Below are positions 9,501-20,123 of a stretch of DNA of 64,000 bases, one piece after another; positions within the stretch are counted from its first letter, which is position 1, and every line of letters starts with the position of its first letter. Below the pieces are notes generated by a model. The model was not told the origin of the DNA. It saw only the letters and a list, made by a program, of their open reading frames with translations, and did not search any database. Source of the stretch: Tribonema minus (taxonomy: Eukaryota; Sar; Xanthophyceae; Tribonematales; Tribonemataceae). The translations under genes were made by a program, and so were the position numbers. The stretch lies in NCBI GenBank assembly GCA_017506865.1, contig JAFCMP010000088.1:186001-250000 (forward strand), in the 5' to 3' direction.

Positions 9501-12500
9501 GTTTGCCGTGGCCGTCACTGACAGCGGGGCTGCGCGCGTCAGCCCAAACGCAACGGCGGGGAGGGACTCTTTGTTCGACTCGCTGCGCGCGCACACGCAA
9601 GCCCCCCCCCCCCCCCCCCCCAGCCAGATGCACGCCCCCCCGCTCACCTGGTAGATGGGCGGGAACTGCACCCCCGAGATGGACACGAACTGCGTCACGA
9701 TCTGGAACACGACCAGCGGTATGCGCAGCGCGTGCAGCGCAGAGAGCGCGGCGCCGCTCATGGCGCCTGACGAGCTGCGCCCCGCCGCCGCCGCCTCCTG
9801 CGCGTCGCCGGCGCCCGTGAACGCGGACACGTACCACCAGACCAGTAGCGCGACGACGAGGAGGACGGCGGCGGCGGCGGCGGCTAGGAGTGCGGCGGTG
9901 CTGCCCTCGCAGCGCTCGCACGACTGGCTGATGGTCGCGCTGTAGCCGCTCGCGCACACGGCGCAGTCTGTCAGTGAGCCGCGCGCGCGAAGATTGGCAG
10001 GGGGGACACAAGGGGGCGCCGCATGCAAGACGCCCGATCAGTGCTGGCGGTGTAATGAGCAGAAATCATGTGTGCACTCCGTGCTGCTGCAGGGGGGGGG
10101 GGGGGGGGGCACGCTCGGTCAGCCTGCCGTAAATGCCTGTGAGGCGTCGCAGTCGTGCTGGGGTACTGGCATGATGCTGCCGCCAGCGCACTTCACAGCC
10201 CACGCAGTGCCGGCATTTTTCGCGGCACCGCACTTGCCACTGTACGCCATGGCTGCGTGCCGCCACATCTAACAGGATGCAGCGTAGGGGACTGCAGCGA
10301 GCTTTCAAATGCTTAATCGGAGGTGGTCCAGCGGTCTAGGGGCGTCTACCCCCTCCTGCTGCAATGCCATCATTGGCAGGCTTATTCTGCTCAGGTACAG
10401 TCACCACTGCAGCTTGCGGCCGGGGCGCAATTGGTGCATATGGCCGCGTGCAGCGACTGCGCTGACGGCGTCGCGCAGCAGCGCTCAGGAGGCATCATCA
10501 CTACCGCACAGAGTGCATGTCATGCGAGCACCCCGCCTATGACCTGCATCGCAGGCACAATCACGGCATGCGATTCACGCATTCTGGCTCAACATCAGCC
10601 CGACTCCGGGCTGCGCTGTCCACAAGCAAGCTGCAAGCGCGACCCTGCGCAGCACCGCCGCCAGCGGCTACCCACATGGCCCCATGTAGCCCTCGGCGCA
10701 GTAGCCGTCGGTGGTGTTGACTCGCGCCGCGTCTGCGAGGGGCAGGCCCCCCCTGCACGCGTCCGCATTGAAGCACGGCACGACGTCGGACTGCTGCAGT
10801 CCGAGCGCCGCGACCCAGTAGCCGGCGCGCAGCTTGAGCGCGTCGAACGTGATGCCCAGCTCGTCGCAGTTGAGCTTGTCGTCGTCGCAGAACTCGCACA
10901 TGTCGGCGGCGGGGACGGCGTACTCGCCGGCCGTGCAGCAGCTCCTGCGCGTGCAGTGGCGGCGGCGCGGTGGCGCAGTTGAGCGGGGGCAGCGGCAGTG
11001 GCGGTGGCGGTGGTGGCGGCAGCAGCAGCGGCAGCGGCAGTGGCAGCAGCAGCGGCGGCGGCAGCGGCGGCGGCGGCAGCGGCAACAGAACAACGGCGGT
11101 GGCAGCGGAGGCAACATGGGCATCAGTGAGTGGATGCACAGAGGTGTTTGAGGTGAAAACTGCGCTCTGAGATGCAACACAGCTGCTGCGCATGAAAAGG
11201 ATAGACCATCCAGGCTGGCTGCGACGACGGCATGTGCAGCTGCTGGTGGCTACGCAAATGCCGCACAGTGCCACCTATTGTGTGGCGCGGACAGCGGTGG
11301 CCGCCAGGTCCGCCAATGCAGTTTGGGTGATGCTCATCATTACTGCGACGCATCAGGCGGCGACGGACGGGGTGCTGCGCGCGGTCTCGCTCGATGCGGC
11401 ATACGACCTTTTTTTCGGACTGCGGCGCTGCAAACAGCAGCAGGAATAGCCGGCAACCTGAGGCACCGGTGCCACCTGCAGCACTGTCTTGTGAACAGAG
11501 CTCGCGTTTACGCTGATGCGACTAGGCGCCGGCGCCGGCGGCGCGCATGGTGGCCTGCGCGCAGAGCCCTGCGCGCCCCGCAAAAAGGAATCTGACAACG
11601 AGTGACCTGAACATTTCCAGAGTGCCGCCAACCCTCCTCAGCACGCAAGCTGCCGCCGCAGAGTAGGCAAAGCGCAGTCGCTTGGCGCCCACAACACCGC
11701 TCGTTCACACACCACTGGGGCGCGTGCGCACGGACGCTCACCGGCCGACCTCCGCGTCGATGTCCGCGCACGTCGCGTTCATGGCGTCGCGGAGCGCGCC
11801 GCGCTCCGCAGCGAGCAGGCTTTGCGCGTTGCAGCAGCCCGCCGCGTTGTCGCTGAAGCGCGTCGCCGCGCCTGCCAGCTGCAGCGCCGTCGCGTTGCCG
11901 CGCTCCTGCAGCACCGCGCCGCCGGCGCCGGCGGCGGCGTTGCCGGCGAACGTCGCGTTGGTGACGCTGAAGTCCAGCGTGTCCTGCAAGAAAACGGCGC
12001 CGCCCTTGCCGGCCCTGTTGCCGGTGAAGTTGCAGGCGACGGCCGCGCCGACGACGCCGAACTCCATGTACAGCGCGCCGCCGTTCACGTACGCCTCGTT
12101 GCCCTCGAAGGTGTCGCCCTGGAGCCACTGCTTGCTCGTCCTGTCGATGCCCTGGAAGAAGGCGGCGCCGCCGTAGTTGCCTGCGCGGTACGCGCGCGCG
12201 GCGCTCAGCGCGTGTGGGTATGTAGGGTAGTTGGTGCGCACGCATGAGTGTACTCTGTGAAGTGCACATTGGAGTACATTTGAGGTACTCGGAGAGGACA
12301 GTGAAGTACGGTGCAGTTCGCTCTCTGACACATGCTCTGGAGTACATTGACACTTGAGAAGTGAATGCAACGCTGGCAATTCGCACCCACAGCGGCGCCC
12401 CCCCTCGTGCCCTTATTGCGCACCAGCTCATTCTTCCAGAAGGTGTGCACGGGAGAGCTGGCGGCGGCGCACGCACACGCGCCTCTGTCACGGAAGACAT

Positions 12501-15500
12501 CAAGGCACGCTGTAGCCGTGGCGGGCAGTCCCGGGGAGAGCGTCTGTCTACGAGGCAACATATACAGTCCCGGCCTCGCCCCCCCTGAATTCGACCCGCA
12601 GTGACTCTGCCAGCCTCCATGCTTACCCTACCGCCAAGTGGAACCTCGACTTACTTCTGTTGCGGCGGAAGACGTTGCCTTCCAGTTGGAGGCTGGCGCC
12701 CGACTGCTTCATGAGCGCGCCGCCCCTGAACGCCGCCACGTTGCCTTCGAACGTCGAGTGGGCGATCGTCGTGTTGGTGATGCTGCCGACGAGAACTGCG
12801 CCGCCTGTCGCGTGTCACGCAGCGCAGCGGTGCAGTCATGGAGTCACGGCGCGAGTGCATGAGGTGCTCGAGCTCACGTGCGCACGGATGCACACCGACG
12901 CCGCTCGTAGGATGGTGGCGGCCGAGTGTTTTAGTGTGGGGAGTGGGGGTGTGCGGTTTCGAAGGCGGTGCTGCTGATGAGCTCTGAGCATCCATGGGCG
13001 TCCCACAGTGCCCTGCACTTTGGCACCTACGTGCGGACTGCCAGACGCAGGCCCCTCAAACAGTTGCAGTTGACGCGGGCATGGCTTGCCATGCGCTGCA
13101 GCTTCGCAATGACATCTGCAGTGCCCCTCACTGTGCGACGCAACCCGTGCGCTGCGCCCGGCAAGGGAAGGCCCTGCACGAGTCTGCGGGCACAGGCGCC
13201 AAACGCGCTACGCGGCACGGCCCGCCCCCATGCATAAGGGTTAGGGTCAGACGCGCTGGCTTGTGACCGGCTCGAAGTGGCGTGAACCTGCAGCATGCGA
13301 TGTGAAGCACGACAGAGCTACCGCAGCGTGCGCTCGAAGGCGCCGCGCACGAGTCCCGCCGCCGCGACAAGCAGTCATTTGGCAGGCAGGACTGTGACCC
13401 CCCACACAGGCGAGCGACCCCCTCCTCTGACGCACCCCCTGGGGCTCTCCCGACACGCATGAGTACGCACCCGCGTCCTTCGCCGCCACGTTCTCAATGA
13501 AGTGGCAGCCCGACACCGTCACGTCCGCGTTGACCCCGTTCTCGATGTACAGGGCGCCGGCGAACGCCGCGCTGTTGCCGCGGAACACGGAGGTGCTGAT
13601 GCGCACGCCAAACTCCGCCGAGTCGGCGATGTGGATCGCGGCGCCGTAGGCCGCCGTGCAGTCGGTGACGTTGACCGCCGTGAGCTGCGCGTTGGACTTG
13701 ATGTGCAGCGCGCCGCCGCCCCTTTGCGCTGCGCGCGGCGAGAGCAGGGGCGAGGGGGGGGGGGGGCACGAGCACTCGTGGGCGCAACCGGCGATGCGCG
13801 GGATTGACACGTGTTGATGCGTGTGCGACATGCACAGGGCGACCAATCGATCGCTGCGAGCGCCGGCGCTATTTGAGGTCACCAGGCTGCGCAGCCGAAG
13901 GCGCGGCGCGCCCGGGTCGCCAATGCGCCGGACCTGTCGCACGCTTCGAGCGACCTGCCAGTCAGCAACCACGCTGCGAGAAACGGCGGAGAGAAAGTCC
14001 ACGGCCGCAGCGGCGTCGCACGCTCACCCGTGCACCTGACGAAGCTGCAGTTGTTCATGGAGAGCGTGGCATTGCCGCCGCCGTCTGTGAAGACGCTGCC
14101 GCCCACCATGCCGCCGTCGTCGCCGGTGCCGGCGCTGCTGTCTTCGAACGAGGTGTCGGTGAAGTTGGTCCAGCTGGGGTACTCGTCGCGCGTCGCCTCG
14201 CCGTCGGCGCCGTGCGCAAAGATGTCGCCGGCGTCCTGCGCGCGACGGCGCGAAAGTGCGCGGCGCGTGAGGGGTAGCGCTTTCTTGTAGGGCAGGTAGG
14301 TATATGGGTGGGCGCCGGCGTGCGTTGTACAACTTCAGCATGTGCGCAGCGCTGAGGGCGCCTCGCACGCGCTGCGCACCGGCTTGAGGACAGGATGAAG
14401 AAGCGCATTCGTCACAAGATGCCGTGCGCATGCATCACGGCAGCGTGTTCCATACGCGCGTGGCCTGCTGCTCTCTGGCTGCAACTTGCGTCAAGGACAC
14501 GGCAGCGTGGATACGTGCGCCGAGCAACTGCGGCGACTACAGTTTGCGACCGACATGACGGCGCGTGCCGTTCAGCGCAACAGGCCGACAGGCGCAGTTA
14601 TACCCCTAAAACTAACCCCTAATCCTTGGCAGACCCCACGGCACGCTCCTCAGCCGCGCATGCGAATGCGGCAGTGGACACACACACAACAGATTCGCAC
14701 ACGGACCATGTCCGGCACACCCACGGCGCCAGCTCACCTGTACACCTGTGTTGTTGGCGAAGCGGCCTTGCCGCACGATCAGCTGCCCGTGGGTGTAGAT
14801 GGCGCCGGCTGCGACCGTTTGTAGCGGGAGAGGGTAGAGCGCGGCATCGTTGAGGGCGAGCGGACGCGACAGCCGACTGCAACTATTTCAGCAGATTGGA
14901 GAGCGTGGCATTGTTCGAGATGAGTGCGGCAGGCGGTGGCGGCGGCGGCCGTGCGCACGCGACTCGCAGCCCCACGCACGCTGCGAGCACGCATCGCCAC
15001 GCGTCTGGCAGCGTGCAGGTTGGGGCGCGCACGCATCACCAGATGGCACCGACGCCTACGTTGTGGCAAGCAAGCAAGCAAGCAAGGGCTTGGTTCTGTG
15101 ATATTCAGTGCGCGCTGGCCTAGACCGCCAGAGTGAACTGAATGAGCACGTTGCAGTGGTCAGGCGCTGCTCATGGGTGAAGGCCGCATGTCTTGGTCCC
15201 TCTGCGGCTCTTGTCCCCCACCCCCCTCAACGCCCCCACCCCCCCCGCCGGGCCACCGGTAACCTCAGGACCCTCAACTGGATTCACTGTCGCACCTGAC
15301 TGGCTGGTGCCATTCTTGAAAGAGCTGTTGAAGATCGTGGCTCGCGCTGTGAGGTCCACGAACACGGCAGCGCCTGATTCACAAGAGGTGACGACGACAT
15401 GTGGCGCACCTGGAGGTCAGCAATGTGTGGGCATCGCGCTCAGCGCCAGCTCCCAATTCTCCAAGAGAGAGAGGTGAACTTCAGCAGTGAATATTCCCAT

Positions 15501-17753
15501 GAAGGCGCCCAGCGTCAACTGCTACTGCAGGCGCGCGTAGGCGGTACACCGATCTCGGCAACTGGTGTGTGCCGTACGCTGTGCATTTGCGACAAGCGGC
15601 GGCGCGTTGGTGCAGGCAATTGCGAAGAATGAAAGCGCATTTATTTGCGCGCCAGTCGCACGTCGCAGGGCCCGAGTCGTGTTGTGACGGTACCGAGTGG
15701 CCCGCACGGCTGCGCGCGTGCGCCAATCGCGCTCTAGTTAGTGACTGACTGGCGGTAGAGAAAGGCTCCGCGCGGTATCTGCACGTCCCGCGCACCCATG
15801 CGCGCTGTGATAATTATGATGTAGTCAGTTTTGAAAACACACACGGCTATGTAGTACTCTGACGAGGCACGCATCTGCACCACGCTCTCAATAAGAGCGG
15901 TGGCATCATGCCTGAAGGGGGGTTGCTCATGAAGCCGGACTGTGGTCAAGACGGGGGACACCCTCCCGTGACAGCGCGACTCGCGCGACAGCACAACGGC
16001 CTCCATGCCACACGAGCTGAGAGGGTTAGGGTTAGGGCTGCGCCTCGCCGCGCGCAGTCAAACGGCAGCGCCGACGCACTCATGTGCAGTGCCGTCAGCT
16101 GCACAGATAATCAAAACGGCAAGTACCCCCGCACACGAGCAGCCGATATTATCGCGAGACGCTTGTGCTGCTGATGCCAATGCACAATGCAGAGCGCGCC
16201 GACGTACCCTCGTCTGCCGAATTGAAGTCGAAGGAGCAGTTGGTTATCTCCGCTGTGGATAGCGGGCTCAGGTAGAGCGCGCCGCCTCCTGCAACAGCAG
16301 ACAATCAGGGGGTATCGCGTTAATGTTCATCTCGCGATTCGCAGGCCTCTGAGCCGCTCTCGAAGAGGATATTGGAATCCTGTACGTGTACGTGCTGCAG
16401 TCTTGAGTGAACTGCAAATCATGCATCAACATGGTGTGCTGAGACGGCACAGAGCACTGGTGCAGGGTGAACTCTGGATGATGATCACCTCCAGCCTCAG
16501 CAGTACAACTATGCAGGGGGAGCACGCACCAGCGTGGCTGCTTGAAATCTGCATGCAAGCGACATGCACCACGTTCCAGTGTCGCATCGTCACACCAAGC
16601 TTCCGCTCCCTGAATGCTCGGCCAACAGCCATGGAATGCACGTGCCGCTGGCCACACATGCTGCACTCTCAGCATCTGCACACGCTGTGGCACGTGCCTG
16701 CACTGTATTACGGCGCGTGCGTCACGCCGGGCCGCTGCGGCCATACGCGCGCCATGGTGCGCTGGGCCAGCTGCACTCACCGTCTGTAGCGTTGTTGCTG
16801 TGCGCGACCACGCGCGTGAGCCACACTTTGCTGTCCTGCCCCGCCCACACCGCGCCTCCGCTGTCAGCGCTGCCGCCGCGCAGCACCACGTCCTGCAGCC
16901 TTAGCGCGCTGTTGTTACGCAGCTCAAACAGCCGTACCGCTGCGCCGCCGCTGCCGCCGCCACCAGCGATGACCGCGCTCGGCGCACCGCCGACCGCGGC
17001 GCTGGCGCCATTCACCGTCAGCGTTGCGCGCGCGCCGAGCCTGATGGGCTCCGTGAGCTCAACGGTGCCGAACCAGTCCACGTACACGCGCGCGCACGGC
17101 GCGGCAATCGCGCGCGTCAGCGCGGCTGCGTCGTCCGCCGTTGCGACGCGCAGCCGCCGCACTGGCGGCAGCGGCGACGCGCACGGTGGCAGCGGCGCCA
17201 ACTTCCGCAGCGGCCGGTGTGGATGCGGATCATCTGCAGGCTGCAGCAGCGCTTCCTGACCAGCTGCATGAAGTGGCACATCACTGATGGTATGTGCCAC
17301 TTCAGGATGCCCCGGTGTGAGCGCTGCAGCTGGCTCATTCGCGGCACCCCGGGCCTGCCGCGGCGGTGAAGCACCGGCACTGTGTTTCACAGATCTGGTT
17401 GGAGGAAGGTTCTGATTTAGAAGCGAGCGACCCGCTGCCCGATGATCTGGCGCCGTCAGCGAGTGTTGCGCTGGCCGCGGCTGCGTGCCTGTTGACGCAC
17501 GCTCTGTCGCAAGCGTCGAGGCGCCGCCGTCGGCGGCCTCTGTGCGGGTCCAGTCATTGGGGAACATGTGCGATGCCAGCACTGTGCGACCGCCAGTGAA
17601 TTGGGGGGGATCTTGATGGGGTTGAGGAGCTGAAGACAGCGCCAGCACAGACTGCAGCGGCACGGCCGGGCCGACCGCGCCGGCGGCGGGGTGGCACCAT
17701 GCTGCAAGCCTTAGGCTTACTACTAGTAATTCTATCATATTAGGCTCGAGCAT
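6504..17753 (-). CDS. Pmp-like right-handed beta-helix, Cys-rich, multi-pass membrane protein
   Basis: Thirteen exons with fully consistent phases give 1,481 residues: 17753-16781, 16288-16208, 15373-15296, 14808-14738, 14235-14028, 13728-13471, 12804-12655, 12180-11742, 10944-10676, 9967-9648, 9082-8651, 8083-7534, 7120-6504. The start is the ATG at 17753 (or 17738), followed by a signal peptide (MIELLVVSLRLAAW). Residues about 30-195 are low complexity. Residues about 200-750 are polymorphic-outer-membrane-type coils, with GGA(L/V)(Y/F) and FxGN motifs such as FEGN, FAGN and FRGN. A Cys-rich segment follows (CEFCDDD ... GPYCAVCASGY). The last ~620 residues hold about nine membrane segments with a familiar protist signature: FPPIYQ, FQTFAC, ADYSISC, VYPLGIP, YRPDRYYWELWE. 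Surface adhesion or sensing is inferred; the function is unknown. Confidence 0.85.
8458..8507. repeat. Interstitial telomeric repeat (CCCTAA)n inside an intron
   Basis: About eight CCCTAA units with one extra C in the middle. They lie wholly inside the intron 8084-8650 of the Pmp-like gene. The motif is the TTAGGG telomere type. Confidence 0.97.
13235..13246. repeat. Short telomere-type repeat (two TTAGGG-like units) in an intron
   Basis: TAAGGGTTAGGG within intron 12805-13470 of the Pmp-like gene. It is too short to be significant alone, but it fits the pattern at 8458, 16022 and 58158. Confidence 0.6.
16022..16037. repeat. Short telomere-type repeat in an intron
   Basis: AGGGTTAGGGTTAGGG within intron 15374-16207 of the Pmp-like gene, opposite in orientation to the array at 8458. 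Confidence 0.8.
17269..17304. repeat. Perfect 13-bp inverted repeat within coding exon
   Basis: Arms TGAAGTGGCACAT (17269-17281) and ATGTGCCACTTCA (17292-17304) flank a 10-base loop. It lies in exon 1 of the Pmp-like gene, in the low-complexity linker. Confidence 0.9.
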
Positions 17754-20123
17754 GATCACTGCCAATTAGTGCAAATGGCGCGCCGCGCGCATGGAGTAGG
17801 AGCTCCACTGGCAGGTTGAGCACTGTGCACGACGACCTGCCGAGCCTGCGCAGCAACAAAACTGTTGAACATTGTAGTGGGTTAGTAAAAACAGTGAACT
17901 GAACTTCAGGTTGCTGCAGACTCTGAGATTGAACGTTGTTCGTGCATACTACTAGTACTGGCATGATACATCATGACTGAGCTCGAGTGTATGGGGTGGT
18001 GGTATTTGCGTGAGTGATGCTGGCAAGCTTTGCAGAGGCACACTGATTTTCACCACAAGTGTTGATTGTGTTGGCACAACGCTGTCTGTTCAACAAGTGA
18101 TTCCTTGTAATCAACGATATGATCCAATCAGCAACACCAGGCCCGCAGCAAGCCTCGGTGAGAGTTTGTGATGAGAGGGGCAGCGTTAACGCTGCCTCAC
18201 ATTGGACCGGACTGTCAAGTCGTGTGACTATCAGTTAGAGCACCAGAGCATGCATCATGTTGAGATGTGACATTCAGAGACGACTCTGAGATCCAGGCCC
18301 GTTCACGTGTAGGAGTGTGTACAAGGCAGCGATTTCCCAGAATGCCGCACCACTTACTGAACGCGCAGCGTATGTCGCACGTGCAGCACACGCACCTCGC
18401 GATGCCGGCGATGCCAACACTGCCCAACAGTCCTCCCGCCCAGATGAAGACTGGCTGGACAATTTCCGGAAGGGCAAGAAATTACGAACCGACGTCGTGA
18501 ACCTTCTATATACACTGGACCACTGGACCACCAGCCTGAGGTCGTCGCCTCATATCCCTAAGACATCCTGCATGAACGTGCTTCTAGATGCTGTGGTCAA
18601 CAGTTGACCTGGATGCCCTGAGATGACGTTGACCATCATGAGGTGAAGCAGATGTTGGCGCAACATCACAACGGTCACTGTGCCATAATGACTGTGCGAT
18701 GCTGCAACAAAAATCGACCGACCATTGAAAATCAAGGACGAGATGCAGTCAACACTGCAGGGCATGTAACTGATAGTCATTGCCGTTTCCGCCATGCGCC
18801 TCCCACATGACATTTGGTGACGATGACCTCAATAAGTTCTTCTTGCAGTACACCATGGTGGCCTCAGTGAATTTAGCACATTTCAAAGCATATCGTCGCA
18901 CATGCAAGCACGCTTTGCAAGCTCGGTTGACCAGCATGCGCTGCCAGGAATACGCAGCTTTATCATCGAAGATGAATCGGATGAGCTACGGTCAACGATG
19001 CTCAGAGTGGCACGGTGCCTCAGTTATGCTGAGGGCATAGTATTACATGCATATACTGCGTGTGCAGGCTGACAACACCAGATCTTGATAATGGCAGCAT
19101 TGAGACTACAGCGCTCTTCCTTCAAAATGATAGGAATGTCGAAGCTCCGCGTGCCCACCACACCTGATCTTGTGCCGGATGGTTGAGGTGCTAACGCTGC
19201 TAACCAGAATGCTGCTTGTGTCACTATCATGACCATTACAATGGCGGCACGACCGTCGGTACTGCGGAGGGCCATGCATGACCTCTACTCTACCATGGGC
19301 AGTGGGTATACGCCAGGTACGAATGCACGCGCACGTGATGATCAGAACAGGATGAGCACACTGCGCGCGCACGTACACACAGGAGTAATATACCGGTAGT
19401 GTCTGAATTCATGTATCACTTAGTAAATGTCAGTGTGTGCCGCCCATGTAGCGTCAAGCTGTGAACATCAACAACGCATACTCATCTTCTTCTTCCTTGA
19501 CCTGCCGCCGCAGTGGAACTCTTCCGAGAGCGACGAGAGAATGGCTCGGTGAGCGCAGTCAAATGCGCCTCTCGCAGCGGCGCCGCTGCTCTCAAAGCCT
19601 CCAACCACTGGCACAGCGCGCTTAGAAGCGCCTTACGGTACGGACGGCTGGCAGGCCATTGGGGCATGCAGTCTCCCCATGTGATTGGCTGACTCAGGGT
19701 CACACAACTAGAACTAGGCACCAAACAGAAAGGCACCGGCCGGCGCCAGTGCGTTGCTGCGAACCGCGTGCACCAACACATAGCCCCCACCTCTCTCCTC
19801 CCTCCGTGATTGCACGCGCTGCTCCTCCGTGCCTGCATCCGCCGCCGGCGAACTGCGCCAGGAGGGTCGGCGGCGACGCGCACGTGCTGCGCCGTCGCGC
19901 ATTCATGCGTGCAGCTGCCCCCGCTGCTCAGCTGACGCCGAGCGTCACACGCCCCGCTCCCGGGGGCCTGCTGCAGCGGTAGACGCCGCCGCTGCCGCCC
20001 GCTGCTGCCGCCGACACTACCGCCGCCGCTGCCGCCGCCGCCGATGCCGCTGCCGCTGCCGCCGCCGCCGCTGCCGCTGCCGCCTGACGGAATGCGTGAG
20101 CGCTGCGCGCCGCACACGCGCGC
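17754..20123. other. Intergenic region of lower GC, no gene recognised
   Basis: 2.4 kb between the start of the Pmp-like gene and the 3' end of the SAP30-SGF29 gene, both minus. Much of 17.7-19.4 kb is AT-richer than the surroundings. Open frames of 60-100 codons (for example 18317-18607 and 18780-19040, plus) carry no recognisable motif. An 18-bp perfect palindrome sits at 18179-18196. From 19.9 to 20.1 kb there is a GCC/GCT-rich low-complexity block next to the downstream gene. It may hold a decayed element, but no transposase or reverse-transcriptase motif was found. Confidence 0.5.
18179..18196. repeat. 18-bp perfect palindrome
   Basis: GGCAGCGTTAACGCTGCC, perfectly self-complementary and centred on GTTAAC, in the lower-GC spacer about 0.4 kb upstream of the Pmp-like gene start. 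Confidence 0.92.

Noticed and set aside
10309-10390. Possible tRNA (TGGTCCAGCGG resembles an A box)
   Set aside because: No matching T-loop (GGTTCRA) at the right distance and no acceptor stem; it lies in an intron.
18267-19040. Transposon remnant in the lower-GC block
   Set aside because: Translations on both strands show no transposase, integrase or reverse-transcriptase motif, and no terminal repeats were found.
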